The notes under the pieces were generated by a model. It ran no database searches. It worked only from the letters and a program-made list of their open reading frames with translations, and was not told the DNA's origin. Both the position numbers and the translations under genes were made by a program. Positions 1 through 10,685 of a DNA stretch of 64,000 bases are shown here, piece by piece (the first letter of the stretch is position 1; each line of letters begins with the position of its first letter). The stretch is from Pseudidiomarina terrestris (lineage in GTDB: Bacteria; Pseudomonadota; Gammaproteobacteria; Enterobacterales; Alteromonadaceae): positions 124,001 through 188,000 of the forward strand of contig NZ_JAGGJF010000003.1 in the NCBI RefSeq assembly GCF_030466405.1. Direction: 5' to 3'.

Positions 1-1
1 G

Positions 2-1501
2 TTGATCATCACCGCGGTTTTGACTCAGGTCGCGACCCGACAGATTGAGGAACAGGTAGGTACCAGTCTGGCCCACGTCGCCGAACAAATGGCGCACCAA
101 CTGGAAGAGGGAATGTTCGAGCGCCTGCGGGACTTGCAAACAGCCGCCAAACTCATCGAAGTACCGGAAACGGGCGCGCAGCAAGAGCGGCTGGAACAAC
201 TGATTCAGGCGCTCTATTCCAGTTATGAGAATTACGCATGGTTGGGTATTACCTCAGCCGACGGCGAGGTCTTGATTAGCTCAAACAACGTTCTGGAAGG
301 CGCTGATGTTAGTGCCCGCCCCTGGTTTCAGGGCGCCATGCAGAATCCGTACTTTATTGGCGACGTCCACGGTGCGTTGCTACTGGAGAGCATTCTTAAC
401 CCTGATGGCGCGGAGCCATTGCGTTTCGTTGATGTTGCGGTGCCACTGAAACGTCCTGATGGCAGTATCTGGGGTGTCTTGGGTAGCCATTTGAATTGGG
501 CTTGGGTACAGGAACTCGAACGTGTGGCCAAGCGTGGCTTATTCGATTTGCCAGAAGCCGAGATTATTATTGTGAGCTCTGAAGGTCAGGTGCTGCTTGG
601 CCCAAAAGTTAACGATGACGGCCGGTTGCAACTGCGGCTCAGTGAGGCGGTAGCACGGCAGGGTCACGGCCTGCAGCAATGGCCAGACGGTGCAGAATAT
701 GTGGTCGGTTTAGCTGTTACCCGGGAGCGGCAGGCTTATAAAGGGCCAGAGTGGCAAGTCTGGGTACGCGAGCCAGCAACTGAGGCGTTTAAACCCGTGC
801 GCGAGTTGCGTTGGCAAGCGGTTTGGATTGGCTTAGCGGTTGCTCTTTGTTTTGCTGGTATTGGTTGGCTCAGCGCCGGACGTATCGCACGACCTTACGC
901 CGATATCAGCTCAAAGTTGGAGCACGAAGTCGCCAGTCGCACCGAGGAATTACGACGCACCAATGAGAAACTCGAACGGCTGGCAACCACCGATAGCTTA
1001 ACGGGTTTGTTAAATCGACGGGCGTTGATTAAGCAAGCAAAACAGCTGCGAAAGCGCGCTGATCGGCACGGGCAAAATATTGCCGTAGTGATGATAGATC
1101 TGGATAACTTTAAGAAAGTGAATGACAGTTATGGCCACAGTGTTGGCGATAAGGTTTTAAAAAAACTGGCGAAGCTGGCAGGGAAACTGGTTCGCGAGGT
1201 GGATATCGTCGCACGATCTGGCGGGGAAGAATTTACCCTGGTGCTCGACGGCAGCGATGAGAAAAATGCCAAAGCGGTGACGCAACGGCTCGCAAAACAG
1301 TTACGGGAAGCTGAATTCAGCGCTGATGGAGAAACATTTACCGTCACCCTGAGTGCGGGCGTGGCCAGTTGGTCCTCAGACCAGGAGTTCGAAATCGTCA
1401 TGGATAAGGCGGACGAGCTGCTTTACGAAGCGAAAGAAAAAGGCCGCGACTGTGTGGTCGCGGCCTTTGAATCTGAGTTGAACACCGAGGAAGCAGATTA
1501 A
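2..1501 (+). CDS. Membrane diguanylate cyclase with periplasmic sensor domain (5' partial)
   Basis: Makes cyclic di-GMP from GTP. The visible 499 residues begin inside what looks like a Cache-type periplasmic sensor (about 1-270). A single membrane helix follows near 272-292, then a short charged linker, then a GGDEF domain (about 330-490). The active-site motif is intact as GGEEF near residue 407. A product-inhibition RxxD site (REVD) sits the canonical five residues before it, so the enzyme is probably active and feedback-controlled. The frame is open to the window edge, and the first membrane helix and true start must lie to the left. Its stop codon overlaps the typA stop on the other strand. 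Confidence 0.88.
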   Translation: MIITAVLTQVATRQIEEQVGTSLAHVAEQMAHQLEEGMFERLRDLQTAAKLIEVPETGAQQERLEQLIQALYSSYENYAWLGITSADGEVLISSNNVLEGADVSARPWFQGAMQNPYFIGDVHGALLLESILNPDGAEPLRFVDVAVPLKRPDGSIWGVLGSHLNWAWVQELERVAKRGLFDLPEAEIIIVSSEGQVLLGPKVNDDGRLQLRLSEAVARQGHGLQQWPDGAEYVVGLAVTRERQAYKGPEWQVWVREPATEAFKPVRELRWQAVWIGLAVALCFAGIGWLSAGRIARPYADISSKLEHEVASRTEELRRTNEKLERLATTDSLTGLLNRRALIKQAKQLRKRADRHGQNIAVVMIDLDNFKKVNDSYGHSVGDKVLKKLAKLAGKLVREVDIVARSGGEEFTLVLDGSDEKNAKAVTQRLAKQLREAEFSADGETFTVTLSAGVASWSSDQEFEIVMDKADELLYEAKEKGRDCVVAAFESELNTEEAD

Positions 1502-3342
1502 GCTTCTTTGCTGCGCCCAGCACGCTTACGATCGTTCTCAGTCAGCAAACGTTTACGGATACGAATCGATTTTGGCGTGATTTCGACCAGCTCATCGTCA
1601 TCGATAAACTCAAGCGCTTGCTCAAGGGTCAGACGAATCGGTGGTGACAAGGTCAAGGCATCATCGGTACCTGAAGCACGTACGTTGGTCAGCTGCTTAC
1701 CTTTCAAACAGTTCACCGTCAAATCGTTGCCACGGTTGTGGACACCAATGATTTGGCCTTCGTAAACTTCATCGCCGTGTGAGGCCATCAGTTTGCCGCG
1801 CTCTTGCAGGTTAAACAAAGCATAGGTCAGTGCTTTACCGGTCGCGTTGGAGATCAACACACCATTCATACGCTGGCCAATCTTGCCACCTTTATGCGGA
1901 CCATAGTGGTCAAAGGTTTTGTACATCAGGCCTGAGCCTGATGTCAGTGTCATAAACTCTGTCTGGAAGCCAATCAAACCACGGCTTGGAACCATAAAGT
2001 CGATGCGCACGCGACCTTTACCATCTGGCGTCATGTTGGACATTTCAGCTTTACGGATACCCAGTTTTTCCATTACCGAACCCTGATGGATTTCTTCAAT
2101 ATCAACGGTCAGGTTTTCGAAAGGTTCAAGGGTAACGCCGTCTTCTTCTTTGATGATAACTTCCGGACGTGAAACGGCCAGTTCAAAACCTTCACGACGC
2201 ATGTTCTCGATCAAAATACCTAAGTGTAATTCACCACGGCCCGAGACGCGGAAGCGATCCGGATTGTCGGTTTCTTCAACACGCAAGGCAACGTTGTGCA
2301 TAAGCTCGTGTTGCAGGCGCTCAAGGATTTGACGCGAGGTAACGAATTTACCTTCTTTACCAGCAAACGGCGAGGTATTGACCTGGAAGGTCATGGTCAC
2401 AGTTGGCTCGTCAACAGTCAGCGGAGGCAGAGCTTCAGCACTACCGGTCGCACAAATGGTGTCTGAAATTTTCAGTTCGCCTAGGCCAGTAAAGGCAACG
2501 ATGTCGCCAGCGCTGGCGCCTTCAGTTTCGATACGGTCCAAACCAAGGTAACCGAAAACTTTACCTACTTTGCCGCTACGCTGTGAGCCATCAGCACCAA
2601 TAATGGTAACTTGTTGGTTCACTTTCAACGTGCCGCGCTTGATACGACCGATACCGATAATGCCCAGGTAGCTGGAGTAATCGAGCTGCGAAACCTGCAT
2701 CTGCAATGGACCGTCACGGTTCGCTTCAGGCGCTGCAACACGTTCGATAATCGTTTCGAACAATGGTGTCATGTCTGAGCTGGCATCCGCTGGATCCAGC
2801 GTTGCAAAGCCATTTAATGCTGACGCATAAACAATTGGGAAATCCAATTGCTCGTCGCTGGCGCCAAGGTTATCAAACAGGTCGAAAACCTGATCCACGG
2901 CCCAGTCAGGACGTGCACCCGGACGGTCAATTTTGTTGATAACAACAATGGGTTTCAAACCGTGCGAGAACGCTTTTTGCGTTACGAAACGCGTTTGCGG
3001 CATAGGACCGTCAACGGCGTCGACCAACAGCAATACTGAGTCGGCCATCGACAGTACGCGCTCAACCTCACCACCAAAGTCAGCGTGCCCTGGGGTATCA
3101 AGAATATTGATGCGGTAATCTTTGTAATCGATTGCGGTGTTCTTCGCCAAGATGGTGATGCCACGTTCTTTTTCCAGATCGTTGCTGTCCATTACGCGCT
3201 CTTCAGCGCCACCACGGCTTTCTAAAGTACCGGATTGCTGCAACAGCTTATCGACCAAAGTGGTTTTACCATGGTCAACGTGCGCGATGATCGCGATGTT
3301 GCGTAACTTACTGATTTCTGTGCTATTTAAAAACTTACTCAT
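1498..3342 (-). CDS. typA: Ribosome-associated GTPase TypA/BipA
   Basis: Translational GTPase of the EF-G-like family that binds ribosomes and supports 50S assembly and stress growth. Length (614 residues) is typical. G1 ([10 protein letters not shown]), G3 ([11 protein letters not shown]) and G4 (NKIDRP) motifs are all present near the N-terminus, followed by the EF-Tu-like beta barrel, EF-G-like domains and the BipA-specific C-terminal part. It starts at ATG. In many gammaproteobacteria typA lies near glnA; here the two are about 7 kb apart, separated by a c-di-GMP gene and an RND pump. Confidence 0.97.
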   Translation of the reverse strand: MSKFLNSTEISKLRNIAIIAHVDHGKTTLVDKLLQQSGTLESRGGAEERVMDSNDLEKERGITILAKNTAIDYKDYRINILDTPGHADFGGEVERVLSMADSVLLLVDAVDGPMPQTRFVTQKAFSHGLKPIVVINKIDRPGARPDWAVDQVFDLFDNLGASDEQLDFPIVYASALNGFATLDPADASSDMTPLFETIIERVAAPEANRDGPLQMQVSQLDYSSYLGIIGIGRIKRGTLKVNQQVTIIGADGSQRSGKVGKVFGYLGLDRIETEGASAGDIVAFTGLGELKISDTICATGSAEALPPLTVDEPTVTMTFQVNTSPFAGKEGKFVTSRQILERLQHELMHNVALRVEETDNPDRFRVSGRGELHLGILIENMRREGFELAVSRPEVIIKEEDGVTLEPFENLTVDIEEIHQGSVMEKLGIRKAEMSNMTPDGKGRVRIDFMVPSRGLIGFQTEFMTLTSGSGLMYKTFDHYGPHKGGKIGQRMNGVLISNATGKALTYALFNLQERGKLMASHGDEVYEGQIIGVHNRGNDLTVNCLKGKQLTNVRASGTDDALTLSPPIRLTLEQALEFIDDDELVEITPKSIRIRKRLLTENDRKRAGRSKEA

Positions 3343-3445
3343 GAAGTAGATCTCAATGACAGGCCAAGCCTGTTGATTGGGGGGTGAAAAATGGGGTGGA
3401 TTATACAGGTTTTTTGTACAAATAGCAGACGAAATATAATTCCGG

Positions 3446-6154
3446 CTAATTATTTAAAAGTTTGAGCAGGTCAGGCAGTGGCATGGGCCGGGCAAAGTAG
3501 AATCCCTGCAGCCGTTGCACGCCCATGCCGGCAAATATTTGCAACTGAGCTTCAGTCTCAATACCTTCTACAACAACCTTCTTACCCAGATAGGCGCAGA
3601 GATCAATAATCCCTTTGACCACGGCCTGAAGTTCAGTGTCTTGCGTCAGGCCTGCGGTAAAGGCACGATCAATTTTAATGACGTCGGCAGGCAGCCGGTT
3701 GAGGTACGACAGGCTTGAAAAGCCCGTACCGAAATCATCAATGGCGACACAACAGCCTAAGTCCCGTAAAGCCTGCAGTGATGCGATGGTGGTCTTGCCT
3801 TCACCGACAAAAATTCCTTCAGTAAGCTCAAGCGCCAGATTATCCGGTGCAATCTGATGATGGGTTAAGCGGCTTTGCAGGAGCTTAGCAAAGTTATAGC
3901 GCTGCAGCTGCGGCGCGGAAACATTGACCGAAACCTGTAAGTCGCGTAGTTGTGGGTGCTCATGAATATCGCGCAGCACCAATTCCAGTACCTGCTCACC
4001 CAATGGGATGATTTGCCCGGTATTTTCCGCAATCGGAATGAATTCGGCGGGGGAGATAAAGTTGCCATCATCCTCACGCCAACGCACCAGACTCTCCACC
4101 GCAACGATGGCACGGGTCTGGGTGTCGTAAATGGGTTGGTAATGAACTTCCAGGCCGTTGCGATCAAGGGTAAGCTGCAATGCATTTCGCAATTGCACCT
4201 GGCGTTGGTAGTCCTGTGCCATTTGTTCGACAAAGTGGCAGGATAAATTGCCGCCTAGTTGCTTGGCCTCATTCATGGCGATTTCCGCATGCTGCATCAT
4301 GTTGGCCGCGTGGCGATCCTCGCCGTTACTGCGGACGGCTCCAACGCTGGCAGTCAGGTGCACCTCAATATTGTTAATATGATACGGCTTGCGCACCACC
4401 TCGATGAGTTGCTCGGCAATGACGTCGGCTTGCGGACTGGCCGAGCTTTCCAGATAAATCACAAATTCATCACCGCTAAAACGTGCTAACTGAGCGTTGC
4501 CTGGCGCAACTGTGCGGATACGGGCAGCGGTTTCCGCCAGAACCCGGTCACCCAGTCGGTGGCCGAGACTATCGTTAATGGGTTTAAAACCATCCAGATT
4601 TAGGAAGAATATCGCGCGGTGCAAGGCTGTGCTATCACGATCCCGCTGCTGCAGGTAGGCATTAAAGACATCGCGACGGAGTAAGCCGGTAATGTCATCG
4701 TGGCGTGCCAGATGACGCAGTTCATCTTGTTTTTCGCTCAGGCGCTGCGCGCTGTCTTCGGCCAGCGCATAGATAAGCACAAAGGCAAAGGTCAACCACA
4801 GCATTAACTGGTTCAACTGAGAACCGGTCTGGATCTGGGAATAATCACTTAACACACTGTAAAACCGAGCTTCACCGGCACCGGCAATCATTACGCTGTC
4901 AACAACGTGATGGGGAAAGCGTTGTATCAGCTGTTGTTCGGTTAGTATCTCATTTTTGTCATGCCCCATGGGTACCAGCAGGTCAGGCGCCAGTTGTAAA
5001 TAGGTGCGCATGTCTGAGAAAGGATCCAGGTACTCGGTATGAATGACGCGATTGGCGTCGAGTAACATCACCACCCGAACAAGTTCGCCGGCAGGATGAC
5101 GTACAGGAACGCCCTGCATAAAAATCGGATTGTCAGTGGTCAGCGAGGCTCCGCTGATGATGAGGTTGATGGAAAGGTCAATGGACTGTAACCACGCGTT
5201 AAAATCCGCCGATGACAGGAAGCCCCCGGCAAGGAAAGCGCTGCCGTAACCAACGGTTTCAATGGGCTGCAACTGCTCATTGTAAATGACAAAGCCACGA
5301 ATAATGGCGAAGTCTTGCTGATAGGCTTCGGTGTCTTTGCGCAATACCTTCTGAAAGGTTTCGTCGTCCTCAACCTGAAGCAAGCGTTCACGCATGCGCT
5401 CTGCCAATTTACGTTGCTCGCTAAGCGTGGACTCGATCATGCTGCCGGTCATGGTAATTCGCGACCGAGCCGCATCACTGGCGGTGGCTAAGTCACTCAA
5501 GGTCAGTGCATACCAGACGCCGAAACCGGTTGCGGTCATCATAGCCAAGGTCACTATGGTGCGCTTGGACGTGCAATTACGATGCGTTGGGCCGTCACCG
5601 CGCCAATAGAGAATCGCCAGGGTCAGCGCGCCGAACAAAATCAAAATTGCGACCAGAGTTAAGGTCGGAAAACTCGCTTGCAGTGGGTCGAAGTTCGGCA
5701 GCAAGGGCAGCCCCCACAAACGTGCCTGTAAAAACACAAAAATAAGCAGGTCAAAAGCGACTACTGCGGGCCACAGGAAACGGGCGACCCGGCTGCCTGG
5801 GGGGAACAGGAACAGCGAGGCGGTGCTTGCCAGAGTTGCCAGAACCAATTCAATAGGAAGCGCCACCAGGCGTGCAGCAACAACGTAGTCGGCTATCCAT
5901 AGTAAGCCCGCCAGCAGCACTAGCAACGCAGCACCCAAAATTCGTGCCATCAGCACGTTGCGGTACAGAACGGCTACCAAACCACAGCCAATTAAGGTGC
6001 TTGCCACAGACATAGCACCAGGGATCAAGGCCATTAAAAGCTGGTCTTGATAGGCTAGAAATTCGACGATACCGACGAGGCCAATAATGATGAAAAAGCT
6101 AGCGACGGCAATAGCGAATTTAGTGGCTGCTGAACGACTAAATAAGGTATACAT
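3446..6154 (-). CDS. Integral-membrane GGDEF-EAL c-di-GMP protein
   Basis: A 902-residue c-di-GMP turnover protein. Residues 1-185 form about six membrane helices, then another helix and a periplasmic sensor loop (about 215-440), a further helix, a GGDEF domain (about 480-640) and an EAL domain (about 655-900). The GGDEF signature is SGDEF, an accepted active variant. The EAL signature reads ESL, but the downstream metal and catalytic motifs (ELTEG, IDDFGTGFSSL, IKID) are kept, so phosphodiesterase activity is plausible. The gene is divergent from the RND adaptor gene, with a 150-bp shared promoter region. Confidence 0.9.
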   Translation of the reverse strand: MYTLFSRSAATKFAIAVASFFIIIGLVGIVEFLAYQDQLLMALIPGAMSVASTLIGCGLVAVLYRNVLMARILGAALLVLLAGLLWIADYVVAARLVALPIELVLATLASTASLFLFPPGSRVARFLWPAVVAFDLLIFVFLQARLWGLPLLPNFDPLQASFPTLTLVAILILFGALTLAILYWRGDGPTHRNCTSKRTIVTLAMMTATGFGVWYALTLSDLATASDAARSRITMTGSMIESTLSEQRKLAERMRERLLQVEDDETFQKVLRKDTEAYQQDFAIIRGFVIYNEQLQPIETVGYGSAFLAGGFLSSADFNAWLQSIDLSINLIISGASLTTDNPIFMQGVPVRHPAGELVRVVMLLDANRVIHTEYLDPFSDMRTYLQLAPDLLVPMGHDKNEILTEQQLIQRFPHHVVDSVMIAGAGEARFYSVLSDYSQIQTGSQLNQLMLWLTFAFVLIYALAEDSAQRLSEKQDELRHLARHDDITGLLRRDVFNAYLQQRDRDSTALHRAIFFLNLDGFKPINDSLGHRLGDRVLAETAARIRTVAPGNAQLARFSGDEFVIYLESSASPQADVIAEQLIEVVRKPYHINNIEVHLTASVGAVRSNGEDRHAANMMQHAEIAMNEAKQLGGNLSCHFVEQMAQDYQRQVQLRNALQLTLDRNGLEVHYQPIYDTQTRAIVAVESLVRWREDDGNFISPAEFIPIAENTGQIIPLGEQVLELVLRDIHEHPQLRDLQVSVNVSAPQLQRYNFAKLLQSRLTHHQIAPDNLALELTEGIFVGEGKTTIASLQALRDLGCCVAIDDFGTGFSSLSYLNRLPADVIKIDRAFTAGLTQDTELQAVVKGIIDLCAYLGKKVVVEGIETEAQLQIFAGMGVQRLQGFYFARPMPLPDLLKLLNN

Positions 6155-6304
6155 GAGCTTTTCTTATAGGGTTGTTAAGGCAAAACTAGCACAGGATTCA
6201 GGGCTTGGGAATCGTTAGCAGCAAACAAACCTCACGCCGAGCTGGATCTTTAATTTAGAACATCCTAAAATAAGGCCATATGAAATTGGGTTGAGGATAA
6301 CTAA

Positions 6305-7291
6305 ATGAATAACTTAGCGCGCACGGGCCTGCTGGCCATCATCGCGGTCGCCGTTGGTTTGGCAGCGATAACACCCTTACAGGCTGAACCGGCACTGACC
6401 AAGGGATCAGCAACCGCCACCGAGCAACGACTTGCTGACTATCTGCAGTTGCAGGGGGTGGTCGAGGCCACGAACGCGGCCACCGTCTCGGCGCAGGTGT
6501 CCGGACGGGTTGAGCGGGTGTTGGTTGAGGTGGGTGATGAGGTTCCCGCTGGCGCGACTATTGTGACGATCACCTCCGTTGAACAGTACCAGCTGCTCAG
6601 TCAGGCTCAGTCGCAGTTCGCTGCCGCCAAAGCGAATCTTCTGGCTGCTCAGCAAGAGTATGACCGCGTGGAACGCTTGGTTACGCAAAACCTGTTACCT
6701 AAAGCCGAAGAAGATCGGGTGAAAGCCGCACTGGATACCGCTAAAGCGCAGCAAAAGAGCGCCGCCGCCGCGGTTGCCCGCGCCCAGGAGCAACTGTCCT
6801 ATACGGAAGTCAAAGCGCCTTACGGGGGGCTGGTCAGTGAACGTCTGGTCGAGCCGGGTGAACTGGTGCAGCCGGGTACGCCGCTGCTGAGCGGTTTCGA
6901 CCCTGAACAACTGCGTATTCATGTGGATATCCCCGCTACCTATGCGAGTGCTGCGGCAGAGTATCAGTGGGCGCGCGTGGCCGGCGTCGAACCGGTGGAT
7001 TTTCAGGTGTTCCCAACGGCACATCAACAATCGGGCACCCAGCGCATTCGCCTGAACCTGCCGGCCAATACCGGCTTTTTGCCGGGCCAATGGCAGAGCG
7101 TGCAGGTGCAGGTGGCCGAACATCAGGGCATTGTTGTGCCGGCCAAAGCGCTGTACCGGCAGGGTGAGATGACATTAGTCAAACTTGCTGATGGCAGTTG
7201 GCGTGCGGTACGCACGGGCGATACCTACGGTGATCAGGTTGAAATTGTCGCTGGTTTAGCAGCCGGTGAGGTGGTCCAGTATGGCAACTAA
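6305..7291 (+). CDS. RND efflux periplasmic adaptor (membrane fusion protein)
   Basis: Periplasmic adaptor linking an inner-membrane RND pump to an outer-membrane channel. It has an N-terminal signal peptide ending near PLQA (about residue 27), a biotinyl/lipoyl-like half with VSAQVSGRVERVLVEVGDEV, a coiled-coil hairpin (about 85-160) and a second lipoyl half with KAPYGGLVSERLVEPGELV. The length (328 residues) is on the short side for the family. The stop overlaps the start of the pump gene by 11 bp, so the two are translationally coupled. No outer-membrane factor gene is nearby; a TolC-type partner encoded elsewhere is likely. Confidence 0.92.
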   Translation: MNNLARTGLLAIIAVAVGLAAITPLQAEPALTKGSATATEQRLADYLQLQGVVEATNAATVSAQVSGRVERVLVEVGDEVPAGATIVTITSVEQYQLLSQAQSQFAAAKANLLAAQQEYDRVERLVTQNLLPKAEEDRVKAALDTAKAQQKSAAAAVARAQEQLSYTEVKAPYGGLVSERLVEPGELVQPGTPLLSGFDPEQLRIHVDIPATYASAAAEYQWARVAGVEPVDFQVFPTAHQQSGTQRIRLNLPANTGFLPGQWQSVQVQVAEHQGIVVPAKALYRQGEMTLVKLADGSWRAVRTGDTYGDQVEIVAGLAAGEVVQYGN

Positions 7292-10200
7292 GATGGGCAT
7301 CGCCGGACGTCTCGCGGCCTGGGGTGAGCGCTCTCAAATCACGCCGTTGCTGGCGCTATTTGGCCTGCTGCTGGGACTGATGGCAGCCATGATCACGCCG
7401 CGGGAAGAAGAGCCACAAATTGACGTCACCATGGCGGATGTCATGGTGGCCTTTCCTGGCGCGCGCGCCGAACAAGTTGAGCAACAGCTGACTACACCAC
7501 TGGAGCAACATTTTTCCCGCATGCAGGGCATTGAGCATATCTATTCAATGTCACAAGCCGGACAAGCACTGGTCACGGTGCAGTTTGCCGTGGGGATTCC
7601 CCGCGATCAGGCACTGGTGGAGTTGTTTGATACCCTGGCCGCCTGGCAACGAGAGCATCCGCAGACCAGCCAGCCCCTGGTGAAAGCCCGTGGTATTGAT
7701 GATGTGCCTATTCTGGGGCTGACCCTGACCTCAACGGAGCTGGATTTAAAAGCCGTTGCCGATACCTTACGCGCGCCCCTGCAAAACGTTGCCGGTGTGC
7801 GTGATATCGAGGTCATTGGCGCCGAGCCCGAGCAGCTAAGTGTCACCCTGGATAATGCCGCGCTGGCGAAAGTCGGGCTCGATATTTCCCGGGTCGCGCA
7901 AGCGCTGGCCAGTCAGAATGTCAGTGCGCAGGCGGGCTACCGACTGGCGCAAAATCGTCAGGTGGCAGTGCAGGCCGGTGGTTTTATTGCCAGCGCACAA
8001 GAATTACGCGAGCTGATTGTGGCTGTGGTTGATGGTCGCCCGGTGCGCTTACAGCAGGTGGCTGAAGTCAGCAGCGGCGGCAACCGGCCCTCACGTTACG
8101 TCTGGTCCCGCTCCAAAAACGGCGAGGCGCAGCCCGCGGTCACCATGACGGTGACCAAAAAAGCTGGCGAGAATGCCGTCGATGTGGCGGCGCGGGTGCT
8201 GGATCGTTTAGCGACGCTCGAGCAGCAATGGCTGCCGCCAGCGCTGCAGGTTGAGGTGACCCGTAATTACGGCCAAACCGCAGACGACAAAGCCAGCAAG
8301 CTGATCCAAAAGTTGATCTTTGCCACCATTTCAGTGGTCGCGCTGGTGCTTTTCACGCTGGGTAAACGCGAAGCTGTGGTAGTAGGGAGTGCTGTGGTGC
8401 TGACGCTGGCGACGACGTTGTTCGCGTCCTGGGCCTGGGGCTTCACCCTGAACCGGGTATCGTTGTTCGCGCTGATTTTTTCTATTGGTATTCTGGTCGA
8501 TGATGCCATTGTGGTGGTCGAAAATATCCATCGTCATCTGGCGCTGGGCAAGTCCCTCAAAGAGGCCATTCCCCCGGCCGTCGACGAGGTGGGCGGACCA
8601 ACCATACTGGCAACCTTTACGGTTATCGCAGCGTTGCTGCCGATGGCATTTGTCAGCGGCCTGATGGGACCGTACATGAGCCCGATCCCGATCAACGCCT
8701 CGATGGGAATGCTGCTGTCGCTGCTTATCGCATTAACGGTCACGCCCTGGCTGGCGCGGCATGTGTTGCGCGATCCCGCTCCTCCTGGGCAGAGCGCTCA
8801 TGGCCAGCCAGAGTCTGACCACCAGTCGCCGGCAGACAGCCGCTTACAACGGCTGTTCACAGCGGTGATGCAGCCGCTACTAGAGAGCCGTAAGCGCCGT
8901 TACTTGATGGGCTTTGCTCTGATCGCACTGATTATTGCCGTGCTAGGCCTGGCCGTGGTGCAGGCAGTGGTGATGAAAATGCTGCCCTTTGATGACAAGA
9001 GTGAAATTAAGCTGGTGCTGGACATGCCAGAAGATACCAGCCTGGAGCGGACGAATGCAGTACTGCTGCAGCTTGCGCAAAAGCTCGACGAAGTACCCGA
9101 AGTCACGGCGACGCAGATCTACGCCGGGACCGCCTCGCCGATTGGCTTTAACGGCCTGGTGCGGCAGTACTATTTACGCAGCGCCGCCTATCAGGGCGAT
9201 ATTCAGGTGACCCTGGCGGCGAAAGGTGAGCGTGAGCGGGCCAGCCATGAGGTAGCTCTGGCACTGCGGCCATTGCTTACACCTATTGTGACTGCCGCCG
9301 GCGGCCAGCTGAAAGTGGTGGAAGTGCCCCCGGGCCCACCGGTGCTGGCGCCTATTGTTGCTGAGGTGTATGGCCCCTCGGCCGCCGAACGAGAGGCCGC
9401 GGCCCGGCATGTGCAGCAGCAGTTGCAACAAACTGACGGTGTGGTGGATGTCGATACCACCCTGGTGGCTGCAGGTACCGAAGAGATCTGGCAAATCAAT
9501 TATGCCCGCGCTACCCAGCTAGGTGTCCGGCCGCAGCAGGCCACGCAGGCCTTGCAAACGGCTTTGCATGGCTTGCCGGTGACCTATGTGGCAGTGCCGG
9601 ATCAATTGCAACCGGTGCCGGTACAGCTGTATCTGCCAGCTGCCTGGCAGGGGCAACTGGCCCAGCTTGAGAGCCTCACCGTGACCAGCGAGCAGGGCGC
9701 TAGTGTGCCGCTGACCGCCTTCATTGAGCGGGTTGAAGTGCCACTGCAGCAGCCTCGCTTGCACAAAGACTTGCGCCCGGTGGTCTATGTGACCGCGGAC
9801 ATGGCCGGTGAACTCGATTCGCCTTTGTATGGCTTATTCGCTGCCGCAGGGACCATTGATCTGCCGCAGAGCTACATCACTCAGCCCAGTGAGTGGGATC
9901 AGGCCGCGGTCAAATGGGATGGCGAATGGCAAATCACCTATGAAACCTTCCGTGATATGGGGCTTGCCTACGCGGTCGGGCTGTTGCTGATCTACCTGCT
10001 GGTGGTCGGCCACTTTGGCAGCTACGGTACACCGCTGGTGATCATGGCGCCGATTCCGCTGACCCTGATTGGCATCATGCCGGGGCATGCGCTGCTCGGC
10101 GCGCAGTTTACCGCGACCTCGATGATCGGCATGATTGCGCTGGCCGGTATTATTGTTCGCAACTCAATTCTGCTGGTCGATTTTGTCCGCGAAGCAGTGG

Positions 10201-10439
10201 CCGCCGGCAAGCCGTTGAACGAGGCGGTCATTACCGCCGCGGCCGTGCGCACCCAGCCGATTGTACTGACTGCTATTGCCGCCATGATGGGCGCCTTCTT
10301 TATTCTCGATGATCCCATCTTTAATGGCCTCGCGGTGAGCTTGATTTTCGGTATCGCGGTGTCGACGGTACTGACGCTGATCGTGATCCCACTGCTGTAT
10401 GCATCACTGCTGAAACGGCGTCTGGCAAAACAAAGCTAG
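7281..10439 (+). CDS. RND-family efflux permease (AcrB/MdtBC-like)
   Basis: Proton-driven inner-membrane exporter of about 1052 residues, normal for the family. The first membrane helix is followed by a large periplasmic loop. The TM4 region carries the proton-relay Asp pair in GILVDDAIVVVENIHRHLALG, and a second half repeats the architecture. The C-terminal helices include AGIIVRNSILLVDFVREA. I chose ATG 7281; an upstream GTG at 7266 would extend further into the adaptor gene. It forms an operon with the adaptor. Substrate cannot be told from sequence. Confidence 0.93.
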   Translation: MATKMGIAGRLAAWGERSQITPLLALFGLLLGLMAAMITPREEEPQIDVTMADVMVAFPGARAEQVEQQLTTPLEQHFSRMQGIEHIYSMSQAGQALVTVQFAVGIPRDQALVELFDTLAAWQREHPQTSQPLVKARGIDDVPILGLTLTSTELDLKAVADTLRAPLQNVAGVRDIEVIGAEPEQLSVTLDNAALAKVGLDISRVAQALASQNVSAQAGYRLAQNRQVAVQAGGFIASAQELRELIVAVVDGRPVRLQQVAEVSSGGNRPSRYVWSRSKNGEAQPAVTMTVTKKAGENAVDVAARVLDRLATLEQQWLPPALQVEVTRNYGQTADDKASKLIQKLIFATISVVALVLFTLGKREAVVVGSAVVLTLATTLFASWAWGFTLNRVSLFALIFSIGILVDDAIVVVENIHRHLALGKSLKEAIPPAVDEVGGPTILATFTVIAALLPMAFVSGLMGPYMSPIPINASMGMLLSLLIALTVTPWLARHVLRDPAPPGQSAHGQPESDHQSPADSRLQRLFTAVMQPLLESRKRRYLMGFALIALIIAVLGLAVVQAVVMKMLPFDDKSEIKLVLDMPEDTSLERTNAVLLQLAQKLDEVPEVTATQIYAGTASPIGFNGLVRQYYLRSAAYQGDIQVTLAAKGERERASHEVALALRPLLTPIVTAAGGQLKVVEVPPGPPVLAPIVAEVYGPSAAEREAAARHVQQQLQQTDGVVDVDTTLVAAGTEEIWQINYARATQLGVRPQQATQALQTALHGLPVTYVAVPDQLQPVPVQLYLPAAWQGQLAQLESLTVTSEQGASVPLTAFIERVEVPLQQPRLHKDLRPVVYVTADMAGELDSPLYGLFAAAGTIDLPQSYITQPSEWDQAAVKWDGEWQITYETFRDMGLAYAVGLLLIYLLVVGHFGSYGTPLVIMAPIPLTLIGIMPGHALLGAQFTATSMIGMIALAGIIVRNSILLVDFVREAVAAGKPLNEAVITAAAVRTQPIVLTAIAAMMGAFFILDDPIFNGLAVSLIFGIAVSTVLTLIVIPLLYASLLKRRLAKQS

Positions 10440-10472
10440 ACCCACCCCCGGTTTCAGCACTAAATCAACAGC

Positions 10473-10489
10473 TGCACTGTTCTAGTGCA
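10473..10489. promoter_or_regulatory. NtrC-binding site 1 upstream of glnA
   Basis: TGCACTGTTCTAGTGCA is a 17-bp dyad matching the NtrC consensus (TGCAC-N5-TGGTGCA type) at 15 or more informative positions. It is centred at 10,481, about 150 bp upstream of the sigma-54 promoter, a typical enhancer distance. Confidence 0.82.
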
Positions 10490-10495
10490 GCTTTT

Positions 10496-10512
10496 TGCAC
10501 TACAATGGTGCA
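10496..10512. promoter_or_regulatory. NtrC-binding site 2 upstream of glnA
   Basis: TGCACTACAATGGTGCA is a near-perfect NtrC box centred at 10,504, 23 bp (about two helical turns) from site 1. Paired sites on one DNA face are what NtrC dimers need to oligomerise and activate glnA. Confidence 0.88.
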
Positions 10513-10605
10513 AAAGTTAATGAAAGACCCGTCTGAGCCGCTACGCTAACCGGCACCCTTCACGGACGTAGAGTTAAGTGCCTGAATTAACGGGATAATT
10601 TAGAA

Positions 10606-10622
10606 TTGGCATGGCGATTGCA
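10606..10622 (+). promoter_or_regulatory. Sigma-54 (-24/-12) promoter of glnA
   Basis: TTGGCATGGCGATTGCA matches the RpoN consensus TGGCACG-N4-TTGCA, with the invariant GG (10,608-10,609) and GC (10,620-10,621) exactly 12 bp apart. The predicted transcription start is near 10,633, about 53 bp upstream of the glnA ATG. Together with the two NtrC boxes this is a full nitrogen-regulated promoter. Confidence 0.88.
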
Positions 10623-10685
10623 ATCTTTTTGGCCAGACGAACTATACTTTTTTGTTAACTGACATTCGCGATTCCGGAGGAACAC

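Noticed and set aside
3865-4489. Long antisense frames within the GGDEF-EAL gene and similar shadows elsewhere
   Set aside because: They mirror strongly conserved domains on the coding strand and show no family motif or ribosome site.
10441-10512. Hairpin after the RND pump as a terminator
   Set aside because: The dyads fit NtrC boxes better in length, spacing and sequence, and the T run is short.
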